Shown here piece by piece: positions 1-5,178 of a stretch of 5,621 nucleotides of DNA. The notes beneath the pieces are model-generated. The model was not told where the DNA came from and ran no database searches. It was given only the letters and a program-made list of their open reading frames with translations. This stretch comes from Paracoccus sp. (in: a-proteobacteria) (GTDB taxonomy: Bacteria > Pseudomonadota > Alphaproteobacteria > Rhodobacterales > Rhodobacteraceae), in assembly GCA_018056045.1 (NCBI GenBank), contig JAGPGI010000204.1, positions 1 to 5,621 of the forward strand. Reading direction: 5' to 3'. Each line of letters starts with the position of its first letter. The stretch's first letter is position 1. A program made the translations under genes and the position numbers.

Positions 1-1
1 G

Positions 2-79
2 CCGGGCTATGAGATCATTACCGCGCCCGAGGTGATCGACCTGATGATGGCGGCCAAAGGCTCGCTGCAGATCACCTGA
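2..79 (+). CDS. 3' end of an unidentified protein gene (partial)
   Basis: Reading from base 2 gives 25 codons without interruption, ending in TGA at 77-79; the start lies outside the window. The visible tail begins PGYEIITAPEVIDLMM and ends in GSLQIT. The frame closes 30 bp before the osmC start, the same strand and close spacing suggest it belongs to the same transcription unit. Twenty-five residues are too few to name a family. The short acidic-hydrophobic ending is compatible with the C-terminus of a small DsrE/DsrF-like sulfur-relay protein, which would suit the sulfide-oxidation context, but that is only a guess. The other two forward frames near the start are less convincing: frame 1 stops at once (GCC GGG CTA TGA). 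Confidence 0.6.
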   Translation, partial: PGYEIITAPEVIDLMMAAKGSLQIT

Positions 80-109
80 ACGCATTTTCCGAAACAGGGA
101 ACAGAAACC

Positions 110-559
110 ATGAGCAATGCTCCGCAACGCAATGTCGTGAAGGCCCGCGAAAGCGGCTTTGGCCCCTTCGGGCAATATATCAATGTGGGCCACCACATTC
201 TTGGCGCGGACGAACCGGGAACCTATGGCGGGCAGGACACCGGCCCCGATCCGTTTGAACTGGTGATGGCCGGCCTTGCCGCCTGCACCACGATGACGAT
301 CCGCATGGTCGCGGGTCGCAAGAAAATCGCGCTCGACGATGTGTCGGTCGAGGTGCGCCACCTGCGCGCGCCGGTGATGAGCATGGGCGCCGATCCGGCT
401 CCGACCGGCGAAAAGCCCCATGCCTTCGAGCGGGTCGTCAGCCTGATCGGCGATCTCACCCCCGAGGACCGCGCGCTTCTGGTCACGATGGCTGACAAAT
501 GCCCGGTCCACAAATTGCTGGAAGGCGAGGCCGAGATCATCACGCGCGAGGCTGCGTGA
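110..559 (+). CDS. OsmC/Ohr-family thiol-dependent protein
   Basis: A 149-aa protein of the OsmC/Ohr fold. Characterised members are cytoplasmic thiol peroxidases that reduce organic hydroperoxides with a pair of cysteines. Both family cysteines are present: Cys59 in the segment GLAACTTMTIRM, at the start of the long central helix, and Cys131 in DKCPVHKLL. The GPDPFELVMAG stretch just before Cys59 is also typical. Length is normal for the family. There is no signal peptide, so the protein should be cytoplasmic. The start is supported by AGGGA at 96-100, nine bases upstream. It lies 30 bp after the preceding gene and 66 bp before sqr. Beside sqr, a role in removing persulfides or other sulfane-sulfur species formed during sulfide oxidation is plausible, but this is inference; ordinary peroxide defence is the alternative. 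The family call is firm, the substrate is not known. Confidence 0.9.
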   Translation: MSNAPQRNVVKARESGFGPFGQYINVGHHILGADEPGTYGGQDTGPDPFELVMAGLAACTTMTIRMVAGRKKIALDDVSVEVRHLRAPVMSMGADPAPTGEKPHAFERVVSLIGDLTPEDRALLVTMADKCPVHKLLEGEAEIITREAA

Positions 560-566
560 GGGGGCG

Positions 567-604
567 GCGGGGCGGGGGGTGTCTCCCCGCCCCGCACTTG
601 TTTT
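567..604 (+). terminator. GC hairpin with T-rich tail between osmC and sqr
   Basis: GCGGGGCGGGG at 567-577 is perfectly complementary to CCCCGCCCCGC at 585-595, giving an 11-bp all-GC stem with a 7-nt loop. It is followed by ACTTGTTTT (596-604), a short broken T tract. It begins eight bases after the osmC stop. This is the layout of an intrinsic terminator, though the T run is imperfect. Because sqr follows immediately on the same strand with its own strong ribosome binding site, it may be a partial terminator/attenuator or an mRNA-stabilising 3' hairpin for the upstream transcript. Confidence 0.65.
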
Positions 605-606
605 GC

Positions 607-615
607 AGGGAGGAG
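607..615 (+). promoter_or_regulatory. Strong Shine-Dalgarno site of sqr
   Basis: AGGGAGGAG lies ten bases before the ATG at 626. It is a long purine-rich match to the 16S rRNA 3' end and fixes the sqr start at 626, the start that gives a complete Tat signal peptide. It sits just beyond the osmC-sqr hairpin, so translation of sqr should not depend on osmC. Confidence 0.75.
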
Positions 616-625
616 AGGTTTCACG

Positions 626-1963
626 ATGAGGGAATTTCGAAGCACGCGGCGTGGCCTGTTGGGGCTGGGCGCGGTTGGGGCGCTGGCGTTTGGCCTTGGT
701 GGTCAGGCGCAGGCGGCGAAGCTGGCGACCAGGGTGCGGATAGTGATCATCGGCGCGGGGGCGGGTGGTGCGACGCTTGCCAATCGTCTGGTCCAGCGGC
801 TGGACGGCGCGTCAATCACTCTGGTCGATCCACGCCGCGAACATCTCTATCAGCCGGGGCTGTCTCTGGTCGCGGCGGGGCTGAAACCGGCGGATTATGT
901 CCTCAGCCAGACCACCGACTGGCTGCCGCAAGGTGTGACACTGATTGAAGAGGCCGCCGCCGCCATCGACCCGCAGGCGAAGACCGTCTCGACGGAAAGC
1001 GGCCAGCGGCTGGACTATGATTTCTTGGTGGTCGCGCCCGGTCTTGTGCTGGACCATGCAGCCATCGAGGGCTTTTCGCTAGATATGGTCGGGCAGAACG
1101 GCATCGGCGCGCTCTATGCCGGGCCGCAATATGCCGCGAAGACATGGGAGGCGGCCCATGAATTCACCGAAGAGGGCGGCATCGGCCTTTTCACCCGCCC
1201 CGCGACCGAGATGAAATGCGCCGGCGCGCCGCTGAAACATACGTTCCTGATCGACGACATCGCCAGCCGTGGTGATGCGAAGGGCAAGTTTGAGACCCAT
1301 TACGCTTGCCCACAGCAGGTGCTGTTCTCGGTGCCGATCGTCTCGGAAAAAGTGCGGATGCTGTTCGGCGAGCGCAAGATCACCCCGCATTACGGCCAGA
1401 CCCTGACCGCCATCGACGCCGGGGCGAAACGGGCGACCTTTGCCACAATGATCACCGATCCGGTGACGGGCGCCGTGGTGAAATCCACCACCGAGATGCC
1501 CTATGACTATCTGCACGTCATCCCGCCGCAGCGCGCGCCCGAGATGATCCGGCAATCGGGCCTGTCCTGGGCGGATAAATGGTCCGACCAGGGCTGGGTC
1601 GAATGCGACATGAAGACCCTGCGCCACCTGCGCTATCCCGAGATCTTCGCGCTCGGCGATGTGGCGGGGGTGCCGAAGGGCAAGACTGCGGCGAGCGTGA
1701 AATGGCAGGTGCCGGTGGTCGAGGATCACCTGATCGCCGCCATTCAGGGTCGCGAAGGCACGACGGTCTATGACGGCTATACCTCTTGTCCGATGATCAC
1801 CCGTGTCGGCAAGGCGATGCTGGTGGAATTCGACTATCACAACAACCTTGTGCCCTCCTTCCCCGGTCTCATCGCACCCTTGGAGGAGTTGTGGATCAGC
1901 TGGCTGATGAAGGAGGTGGCGTTGAAGGCCACCTATAACGCAATGCTGCGCGGCAGGGCCTGA
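626..1963 (+). CDS. sqr: Tat-exported type II sulfide:quinone oxidoreductase
   Basis: A 445-aa flavoprotein that should oxidise sulfide to sulfane sulfur and pass electrons to membrane quinone. Residues 1-30 form a Tat signal: STRRGLL (Arg8, Arg9), a hydrophobic stretch, and an AQA cleavage site near residue 30. The FAD Rossmann motif IIGAGAGG is at 41-48. Redox cysteines match the mitochondrial SQOR-like type II pattern: Cys198 in MKCAGAPLK and Cys388 in YTSCPMIT; Cys228 and Cys327 are extra. The second FAD motif is FALGDVAGVPKGKTAASVKW (341-360), where mitochondrial homologues have GDC instead of GDV. The C-terminal 35 residues (FPGLIAPLEELWISWLMK onward, ending YNAMLRGRA) resemble the amphipathic membrane-docking end of SQOR. 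Flavocytochrome c sulfide dehydrogenase is the main alternative; it is disfavoured by the type II cysteine motifs, the membrane-binding tail and the absence of an adjacent cytochrome c gene. The gene lies between osmC and the small membrane-protein gene in an apparent operon. Confidence 0.93.
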   Translation: MREFRSTRRGLLGLGAVGALAFGLGGQAQAAKLATRVRIVIIGAGAGGATLANRLVQRLDGASITLVDPRREHLYQPGLSLVAAGLKPADYVLSQTTDWLPQGVTLIEEAAAAIDPQAKTVSTESGQRLDYDFLVVAPGLVLDHAAIEGFSLDMVGQNGIGALYAGPQYAAKTWEAAHEFTEEGGIGLFTRPATEMKCAGAPLKHTFLIDDIASRGDAKGKFETHYACPQQVLFSVPIVSEKVRMLFGERKITPHYGQTLTAIDAGAKRATFATMITDPVTGAVVKSTTEMPYDYLHVIPPQRAPEMIRQSGLSWADKWSDQGWVECDMKTLRHLRYPEIFALGDVAGVPKGKTAASVKWQVPVVEDHLIAAIQGREGTTVYDGYTSCPMITRVGKAMLVEFDYHNNLVPSFPGLIAPLEELWISWLMKEVALKATYNAMLRGRA

Positions 1964-1975
1964 GGAGGAGGGAAC

Positions 1976-2332
1976 ATGCAGGAGCTAACGTTTTCGACGA
2001 TGATCGCGGTGTTCGAGGAAATCTTCGGGCGCGGCCTGTTATGGGTGATGGTGGCCGCTGCCGTTCTGGTGACGGCGGCCTATCTCTACGTCCTGATCCG
2101 GGATCGGGCAGTGTCCTGGCGCAAATTCCTCTGGGCGCAGGTTGCCATGCCGTTCGGCGCCATTGCGGCGGTGCTGTTCGTGCAAAATGTGACCAGTTCG
2201 GGCTTTGGCGACATCGGTGGCCCGATTGATGTGATCGTGCTGCTGCTGGTGGCAGTGGCGGGTGCGGTCGGAGCCGCGATCCTCGTCTATACCGCACAGT
2301 CGCTGTTGCGCGGCAAGGCGGCAAAGCCATGA
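1976..2332 (+). CDS. Small three-helix membrane protein (DUF5368-like)
   Basis: A 118-aa integral membrane protein of unknown function. Three hydrophobic segments are visible at about residues 20-41, 51-71 and 83-108, joined by a short positively charged loop (RDRAVSWRK, 42-50) and by a loop with SSGFGDIGGPID (74-85). The overall look, including the N-terminal ELTFSTMIAVFEEIFG and the DIGGPIDVIVLL segment, recalls the DUF5368 family of Rhodobacterales; that assignment is from memory. No cysteine, histidine cluster or haem motif is present, so it is not obviously a redox carrier. AGGAGG at 1963-1968 begins within the sqr stop codon and lies seven bases before the ATG; together with the 4-nt overlap with trmO this points to co-translation. 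It could anchor or assist SQR at the membrane or move a small molecule; neither is shown. Confidence 0.85.
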   Translation: MQELTFSTMIAVFEEIFGRGLLWVMVAAAVLVTAAYLYVLIRDRAVSWRKFLWAQVAMPFGAIAAVLFVQNVTSSGFGDIGGPIDVIVLLLVAVAGAVGAAILVYTAQSLLRGKAAKP

Positions 2333-2739
2333 ACTCGCCCATCCTTTTGCGGCCCATCGGCCAGATCCGCACCCCATGGAAGACGCTGGCGGATTGTCCG
2401 AGTGGCCCGGGACGGGGCGGGGAGGAAGCGCGTCTGGAAATCCTGCCGGAATATGCCGAAGCGCTTCATGCTCTGTCGGCGTCTGAGCTGGATCTCCTCT
2501 ACTGGTTTGACCGCGCAGCGCGCGATGTGCTGCGCTCGGTCAGTCCGCATGACGGGGGCGAGCGCGGGGTTTTTGCCATGCGCTCCCCGCATCGCCCCAA
2601 TCCGGTGGCGCTGTCGCGGGTGCCACTGATCGCGGTAGAGGGGCATAATTTTGTCGTCGGTCCCCTCGATTGGCTCGATGGCACGGCTCTACTGGATATC
2701 AAGCCGGTTTCCTGTGGCGGCAGGTCGACAAAGGCATAG
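2329..2739 (+). CDS. trmO: TrmO-family tRNA (t6A37) N6-methyltransferase
   Basis: A 136-aa protein of the TrmO/TsaA-like family. TrmO uses S-adenosylmethionine to methylate N6 of t6A37 in threonine tRNA, in the cytoplasm. The family signature is clear: RPIGQIRTPWKT (8-19) at the N-terminus, GVFAMRSPHRPNPVALSRV (80-98), and GPLDWLDGTALLDIKP (111-126). The ATG overlaps the preceding TGA (ATGA, 2329-2332), so translation is probably coupled to the membrane-protein gene. It is shorter than the E. coli protein (235 aa) and looks like the short alphaproteobacterial form. After DIKP the ending VSCGGRSTKA does not resemble the family tail, so the C-terminus may be truncated or shifted; the other forward frames do not restore a recognisable tail. 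Why a tRNA-modifying enzyme sits with sulfide genes is unclear. Some TrmO-like proteins may act on other substrates. Confidence 0.85.
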   Translation: MNSPILLRPIGQIRTPWKTLADCPSGPGRGGEEARLEILPEYAEALHALSASELDLLYWFDRAARDVLRSVSPHDGGERGVFAMRSPHRPNPVALSRVPLIAVEGHNFVVGPLDWLDGTALLDIKPVSCGGRSTKA

Positions 2740-2778
2740 AACTTCCGCTGGCCCTCAGCGTCCCGAAGGCCAGTGGAT

Positions 2779-2816
2779 GGTTACGGCGGGGCGAAGGCAA
2801 TCGCCTCGTCGTAACC
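2779..2816 (+). terminator. Hairpin between convergent trmO and araC-type genes
   Basis: Bases 2779-2794 (GGTTACGGCGGGGCGA) pair with 2801-2816 (TCGCCTCGTCGTAACC) over all 16 positions in + strand RNA, two of them as G-U, around a 6-nt loop (AGGCAA). In - strand RNA the same two positions become A-C mismatches, so the structure is stronger for trmO transcripts. It is 39 bases past the trmO stop and four bases past the end of the regulator gene. The downstream T content is weak in both directions, so Rho-independent action is likely but not certain. A smaller CTGGCC/GGCCAG dyad (2748-2773) lies just before it. Confidence 0.65.
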
Positions 2817-2820
2817 GGAT

Positions 2821-3636
2821 TTACGAGCTGTTGTTCAGAAAGCGCTGTGGTGTCGTTCCAAAGACTTCGCGGAACGCGGCGATGAAGGCGCTCGGGCTGC
2901 TGTAACCCATCGAAAAGGCGATGGTCGTGCTGCTTTCACCGCGGTTCAGCGCCTCGATCGCGCTGAGCAGACGCAGTTTTGACCGCCATTGCCGGAAGCT
3001 GAGCCCGGTCTCGGCGCGGAACAGCCGCTCCAGCGTACGGGGGCTAGCGCCCGCGATCTGACTCAGTTCGGGAAGCTGGCTCGGGTCTTCCGGATGGCAG
3101 ATCAGATGACGGGTCACCCGGACCAGCCGCTCGTCCTGACCGCCGGGCAGGTTCAGCGGCGCCTCGGAGAGGCCTTCGACCTCATCGAGCAGCACGGCGC
3201 AGAACCTGAGCAGCCGCTCATCGAAAGGGGCGGAGGTATCGCTGTCGCCAAGCCTGCGGATCAGTTCGCGCGCCAGCGGTGTCAGCAAAAGCACTGCGCA
3301 GCAGGGCATCGGCCGTGTTGGCGGGCGCACTGTGACCGAAGGGTCGACATAAATGTTCAGCAGTTCCGCCTCTGCCTCGATTGTGACCTGATGTTTCATA
3401 CCGCCGGGGATCCAGACGGCGTGGCTTGGCGGTACCAACCAGATACAGGAATTGCTGACCACGCGCAGGACGCCCCGCATGGCCCACAGAAGCTGACCGC
3501 GCGGATGGCTGTGCGGGCGCACCGCGCGTCCGGCGGCGATCACCCTTCCATGAGTCAGGATGGGGCGCGCTGGGTCTATCGTGAAGGCGATATCCGAGGG
3601 GTCGAAATCTGGCGGTTTGGCGACATCTGTTGTCAT
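2821..3636 (-). CDS. AraC-family regulator with cupin sensor domain
   Basis: A 271-aa DNA-binding regulator if started at the ATG complementary to 3634-3636. Residues about 20-105 are an AraC-type cupin sensor (HSHPRGQLLWAMRGVLRVV at 42-60, LVPPSHAVWIPGGMKHQVTI at 67-86). Residues about 165-271 are the AraC/XylS DNA-binding domain with two helix-turn-helix units: LPELSQIAGASPRTLERLF (188-206), and the region around residues 235-258 followed by FREVFGTTPQRF. The sensor resembles the NimR-like branch, whose members often control an adjacent exporter. The frame stays open to an ATG at 3732 (303 aa), but that would run into the divergent permease gene, and the extra 32 residues lack domain character. 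No Shine-Dalgarno is seen before either start. It is divergent from the permease gene, which it probably regulates. The ligand is unknown; Cys112-Cys113 is the only suggestive pair. Confidence 0.9.
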   Translation of the reverse strand: MTTDVAKPPDFDPSDIAFTIDPARPILTHGRVIAAGRAVRPHSHPRGQLLWAMRGVLRVVSNSCIWLVPPSHAVWIPGGMKHQVTIEAEAELLNIYVDPSVTVRPPTRPMPCCAVLLLTPLARELIRRLGDSDTSAPFDERLLRFCAVLLDEVEGLSEAPLNLPGGQDERLVRVTRHLICHPEDPSQLPELSQIAGASPRTLERLFRAETGLSFRQWRSKLRLLSAIEALNRGESSTTIAFSMGYSSPSAFIAAFREVFGTTPQRFLNNSS

Positions 3637-3711
3637 GATCGCAGTCTGGCACAAGGGTGCGGTCAAGGCTAGATCAGAGCTGATACCAACCAGCCTCTTC
3701 GGTTTGATCAG
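3637..3711. promoter_or_regulatory. Divergent araC-permease intergenic region with candidate operators
   Basis: These 75 bases must hold both promoters. GATCAGA occurs twice, at 3672-3678 and 3706-3712, 34 bp apart (about three helical turns). ATCAG-AG-CTGAT at 3673-3684 is a perfect 5-bp dyad. A second interrupted dyad is TGAT (3681-3684) and AACC (3688-3691) against GGTT (3701-3704) and ATCA (3707-3710). AraC proteins usually bind spaced direct repeats, so the GATCAGA pair is the better operator candidate. On the - strand a TTGACC word (complement of 3662-3667) could be the -35 of the regulator gene; no convincing -10 was found for either direction. Confidence 0.45.
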
Positions 3712-5100
3712 ATGACGTTTTCCGCCAAACATATTCTTACAGCCCTCGTTGCCCTGCTGGCACTGGTGATGGCGATCCTGCCGCCGCCAATGCTGATGCC
3801 GGATCAGGCGCGGATCCTCGGCATCGTGCTGATCACGCTGGTGCTGTGGGCCACGAGCCTTGTGCCTGGATATCTGGCCAGTCTGATCTTCTTCGCGGTG
3901 CTGCTGGTCGTTGGTCTGGCCCCGCCCGATCTGGTCTTTGCCGGGTTCTCCTCAACCGCCGTCTGGCTGATCGTTTCGGGTTTTGTCATCGGGGCGGCGA
4001 TCTCGATATCGGGGCTGGGCGCGATGTTGGCACGAGGCCTTGCGCCGCTGCTGACCGGCAGTTATCCGCGATTGATTGCGGGGCTGATGGCGGTATCGGT
4101 TCTGCTGAGCTTTCTGATGCCGTCCTCGGTTGGGCGCGCGGTGGTGATGGTGCCGGTCGGCATGGCGCTGGCCGATCAGATGGGGTTCGGGCCGGGATCG
4201 AAGGGTCGGATCGGCATCGCATCGGTGCTGGCGATCGGCACCAATATGCCCGGCTTCACCATCCTACCGTCGAACATCCCGAACATGGTATTGTCGGGCG
4301 CGGCCGAGACCATCCATGGCGCGCATTTCGGCTACATGGACTATCTGCTGCTGCATTTTCCGGTGCTGGGGGTGCTGAAGGCGGTGGCGGTCGTGGCTCT
4401 GGTCCTGTGGATGTTTCCAGATACACCCAGCCTCGCCCTGCCTGCGCGCGAGGCCGCCAAAGGTGACAAGCCCGTCAGCCGCGCCGCGCGGATCCGGGTG
4501 GCGGTGATCCTACTGGCGACGCTGGCACTCTGGATGACCGACAGCCTGCATGGGGTGAACTCGGCTTGGATCGGGCTGGTCGCGGCGGTGCTGCTGCTGT
4601 TGCCCGGGATCGGCATCGTTTCGCCGCCGGCCTTCAAGGCCTCGGTCGATTTCGGGATGCTGCTGTTTGTCGCCGGGGCGCTAGCGCTTGGGGCGCTGGT
4701 CAATGCTTCCGGGCTGGGGGCGATGCTGGGGCAGGTGCTGATAGCAGTGTTGCCGCTGGAGACGGGGGCGGACGCGACAAACTTCGTCTCGCTGTCGCTG
4801 ATGGCAACCGTGACGGGCCTGTTCACCACCGTGCCGGGTGTTCCGGCGGTGCTGACGCCGCTGGCAGGCGATCTGGCCGCGCAGACCGGGTTCAGCCTGA
4901 ATACTGTCCTGATGACGCAGGTGATCGGGTTTTCGACGGTGATCTTTCCCTATCAGGTCGGCCCGCTGGTGGTTGCCATGCAGATGTCGGGCGAAAAGTT
5001 GGGCCATCTGCTACGGATCACCCTGCCGCTGGCGCTGATCACGTTTGTTGTGCTGCTGCCACTGGATTTTCTGTGGTGGAAACTGCTCGGTGCGCTGTGA
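3712..5100 (+). CDS. SLC13/DASS-like permease of the ion transporter superfamily
   Basis: A 462-aa inner-membrane transporter, almost entirely hydrophobic segments, with about 11-12 probable membrane spans. It looks like the SLC13/DASS (CitT/ArsB-type) group, which moves dicarboxylates, sulfate or related anions, often with sodium. An internal duplication is visible: ISISGLGAMLARGL (97-110) and VNASGLGAMLGQVL (330-343) sit in equivalent half-repeats, as expected for this fold. The hairpin signature (SNT in classic members) is altered: MPSSVGRAVVMVPVG (136-150) in the first half and TTVPGVPAVLTPLAG (372-386) in the second. IGTNMPGFTILPSNIPN (175-191) follows the first. A cytoplasmic loop of about 25 residues near 240-263 separates the halves. 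The start at 3712 lacks a Shine-Dalgarno sequence, but no alternative upstream start is available in frame (TAG at 3670). Divergent from the AraC-type gene. Substrate unknown; an organic or sulfur-containing anion is a guess. Confidence 0.82.
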   Translation: MTFSAKHILTALVALLALVMAILPPPMLMPDQARILGIVLITLVLWATSLVPGYLASLIFFAVLLVVGLAPPDLVFAGFSSTAVWLIVSGFVIGAAISISGLGAMLARGLAPLLTGSYPRLIAGLMAVSVLLSFLMPSSVGRAVVMVPVGMALADQMGFGPGSKGRIGIASVLAIGTNMPGFTILPSNIPNMVLSGAAETIHGAHFGYMDYLLLHFPVLGVLKAVAVVALVLWMFPDTPSLALPAREAAKGDKPVSRAARIRVAVILLATLALWMTDSLHGVNSAWIGLVAAVLLLLPGIGIVSPPAFKASVDFGMLLFVAGALALGALVNASGLGAMLGQVLIAVLPLETGADATNFVSLSLMATVTGLFTTVPGVPAVLTPLAGDLAAQTGFSLNTVLMTQVIGFSTVIFPYQVGPLVVAMQMSGEKLGHLLRITLPLALITFVVLLPLDFLWWKLLGAL

Positions 5101-5109
5101 CCCGATGCG

Positions 5110-5166
5110 CTTAAGGCCGGGTTAAGGTGAAAGGGCCAAGGGCGGGATCAAACTCTTCCCTTAGCC
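5110..5166 (+). repeat. Small repeats and dyad between permease and dsbA-like gene
   Basis: The 78-bp gap between the permease stop and the dsbA-like start holds TTAAGG twice (5111-5116 and 5122-5127), exactly 11 bp apart, about one helical turn. CTTAA/TTAAG (5110-5114 and 5122-5126) makes a weak 5-bp dyad. Further on, GGCCAAGGG (5134-5142) and CCCTTAGCC (5158-5166) form a 9-bp stem with one mismatch and a 15-nt loop, ending just before the GGAG ribosome binding site (5167-5170). These could be a terminator for the permease, a protein-binding site or an mRNA structure near the start of the next gene. None has a T run, so a classic terminator is not favoured. Confidence 0.35.
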
Positions 5167-5178
5167 GGAGATCACACC

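Noticed and set aside
1079..1840. 253-codon open frame on the - strand inside sqr
   Set aside because: It lies wholly antisense to a well-supported SQR gene, its translation is rich in His/Arg/Gly as expected for a GC-rich shadow frame, and no domain is recognisable.
626..1963. Flavocytochrome c sulfide dehydrogenase flavoprotein (SoxF/FccB)
   Set aside because: The Tat signal would fit, but the type II SQR cysteine motifs, the membrane-docking C-terminus and the absence of an adjacent small cytochrome c gene favour SQR.
2989..3672. 227-codon + strand frame antisense to the AraC-type gene
   Set aside because: The composition (many Gln, Arg, Gly, His) is that of a shadow frame and the opposite strand encodes a clear two-domain AraC protein.
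3637..3732. N-terminal extension of the AraC-type protein to an ATG at 3732
   Set aside because: It would overlap the first codons of the divergent permease and adds 32 residues without domain features; the ATG at 3636 gives normal family length.
4566..5114. 182-codon + strand frame within the permease gene
   Set aside because: Out-of-frame shadow with Gly/Ala/Arg-rich, low-information sequence inside a strongly supported membrane protein.
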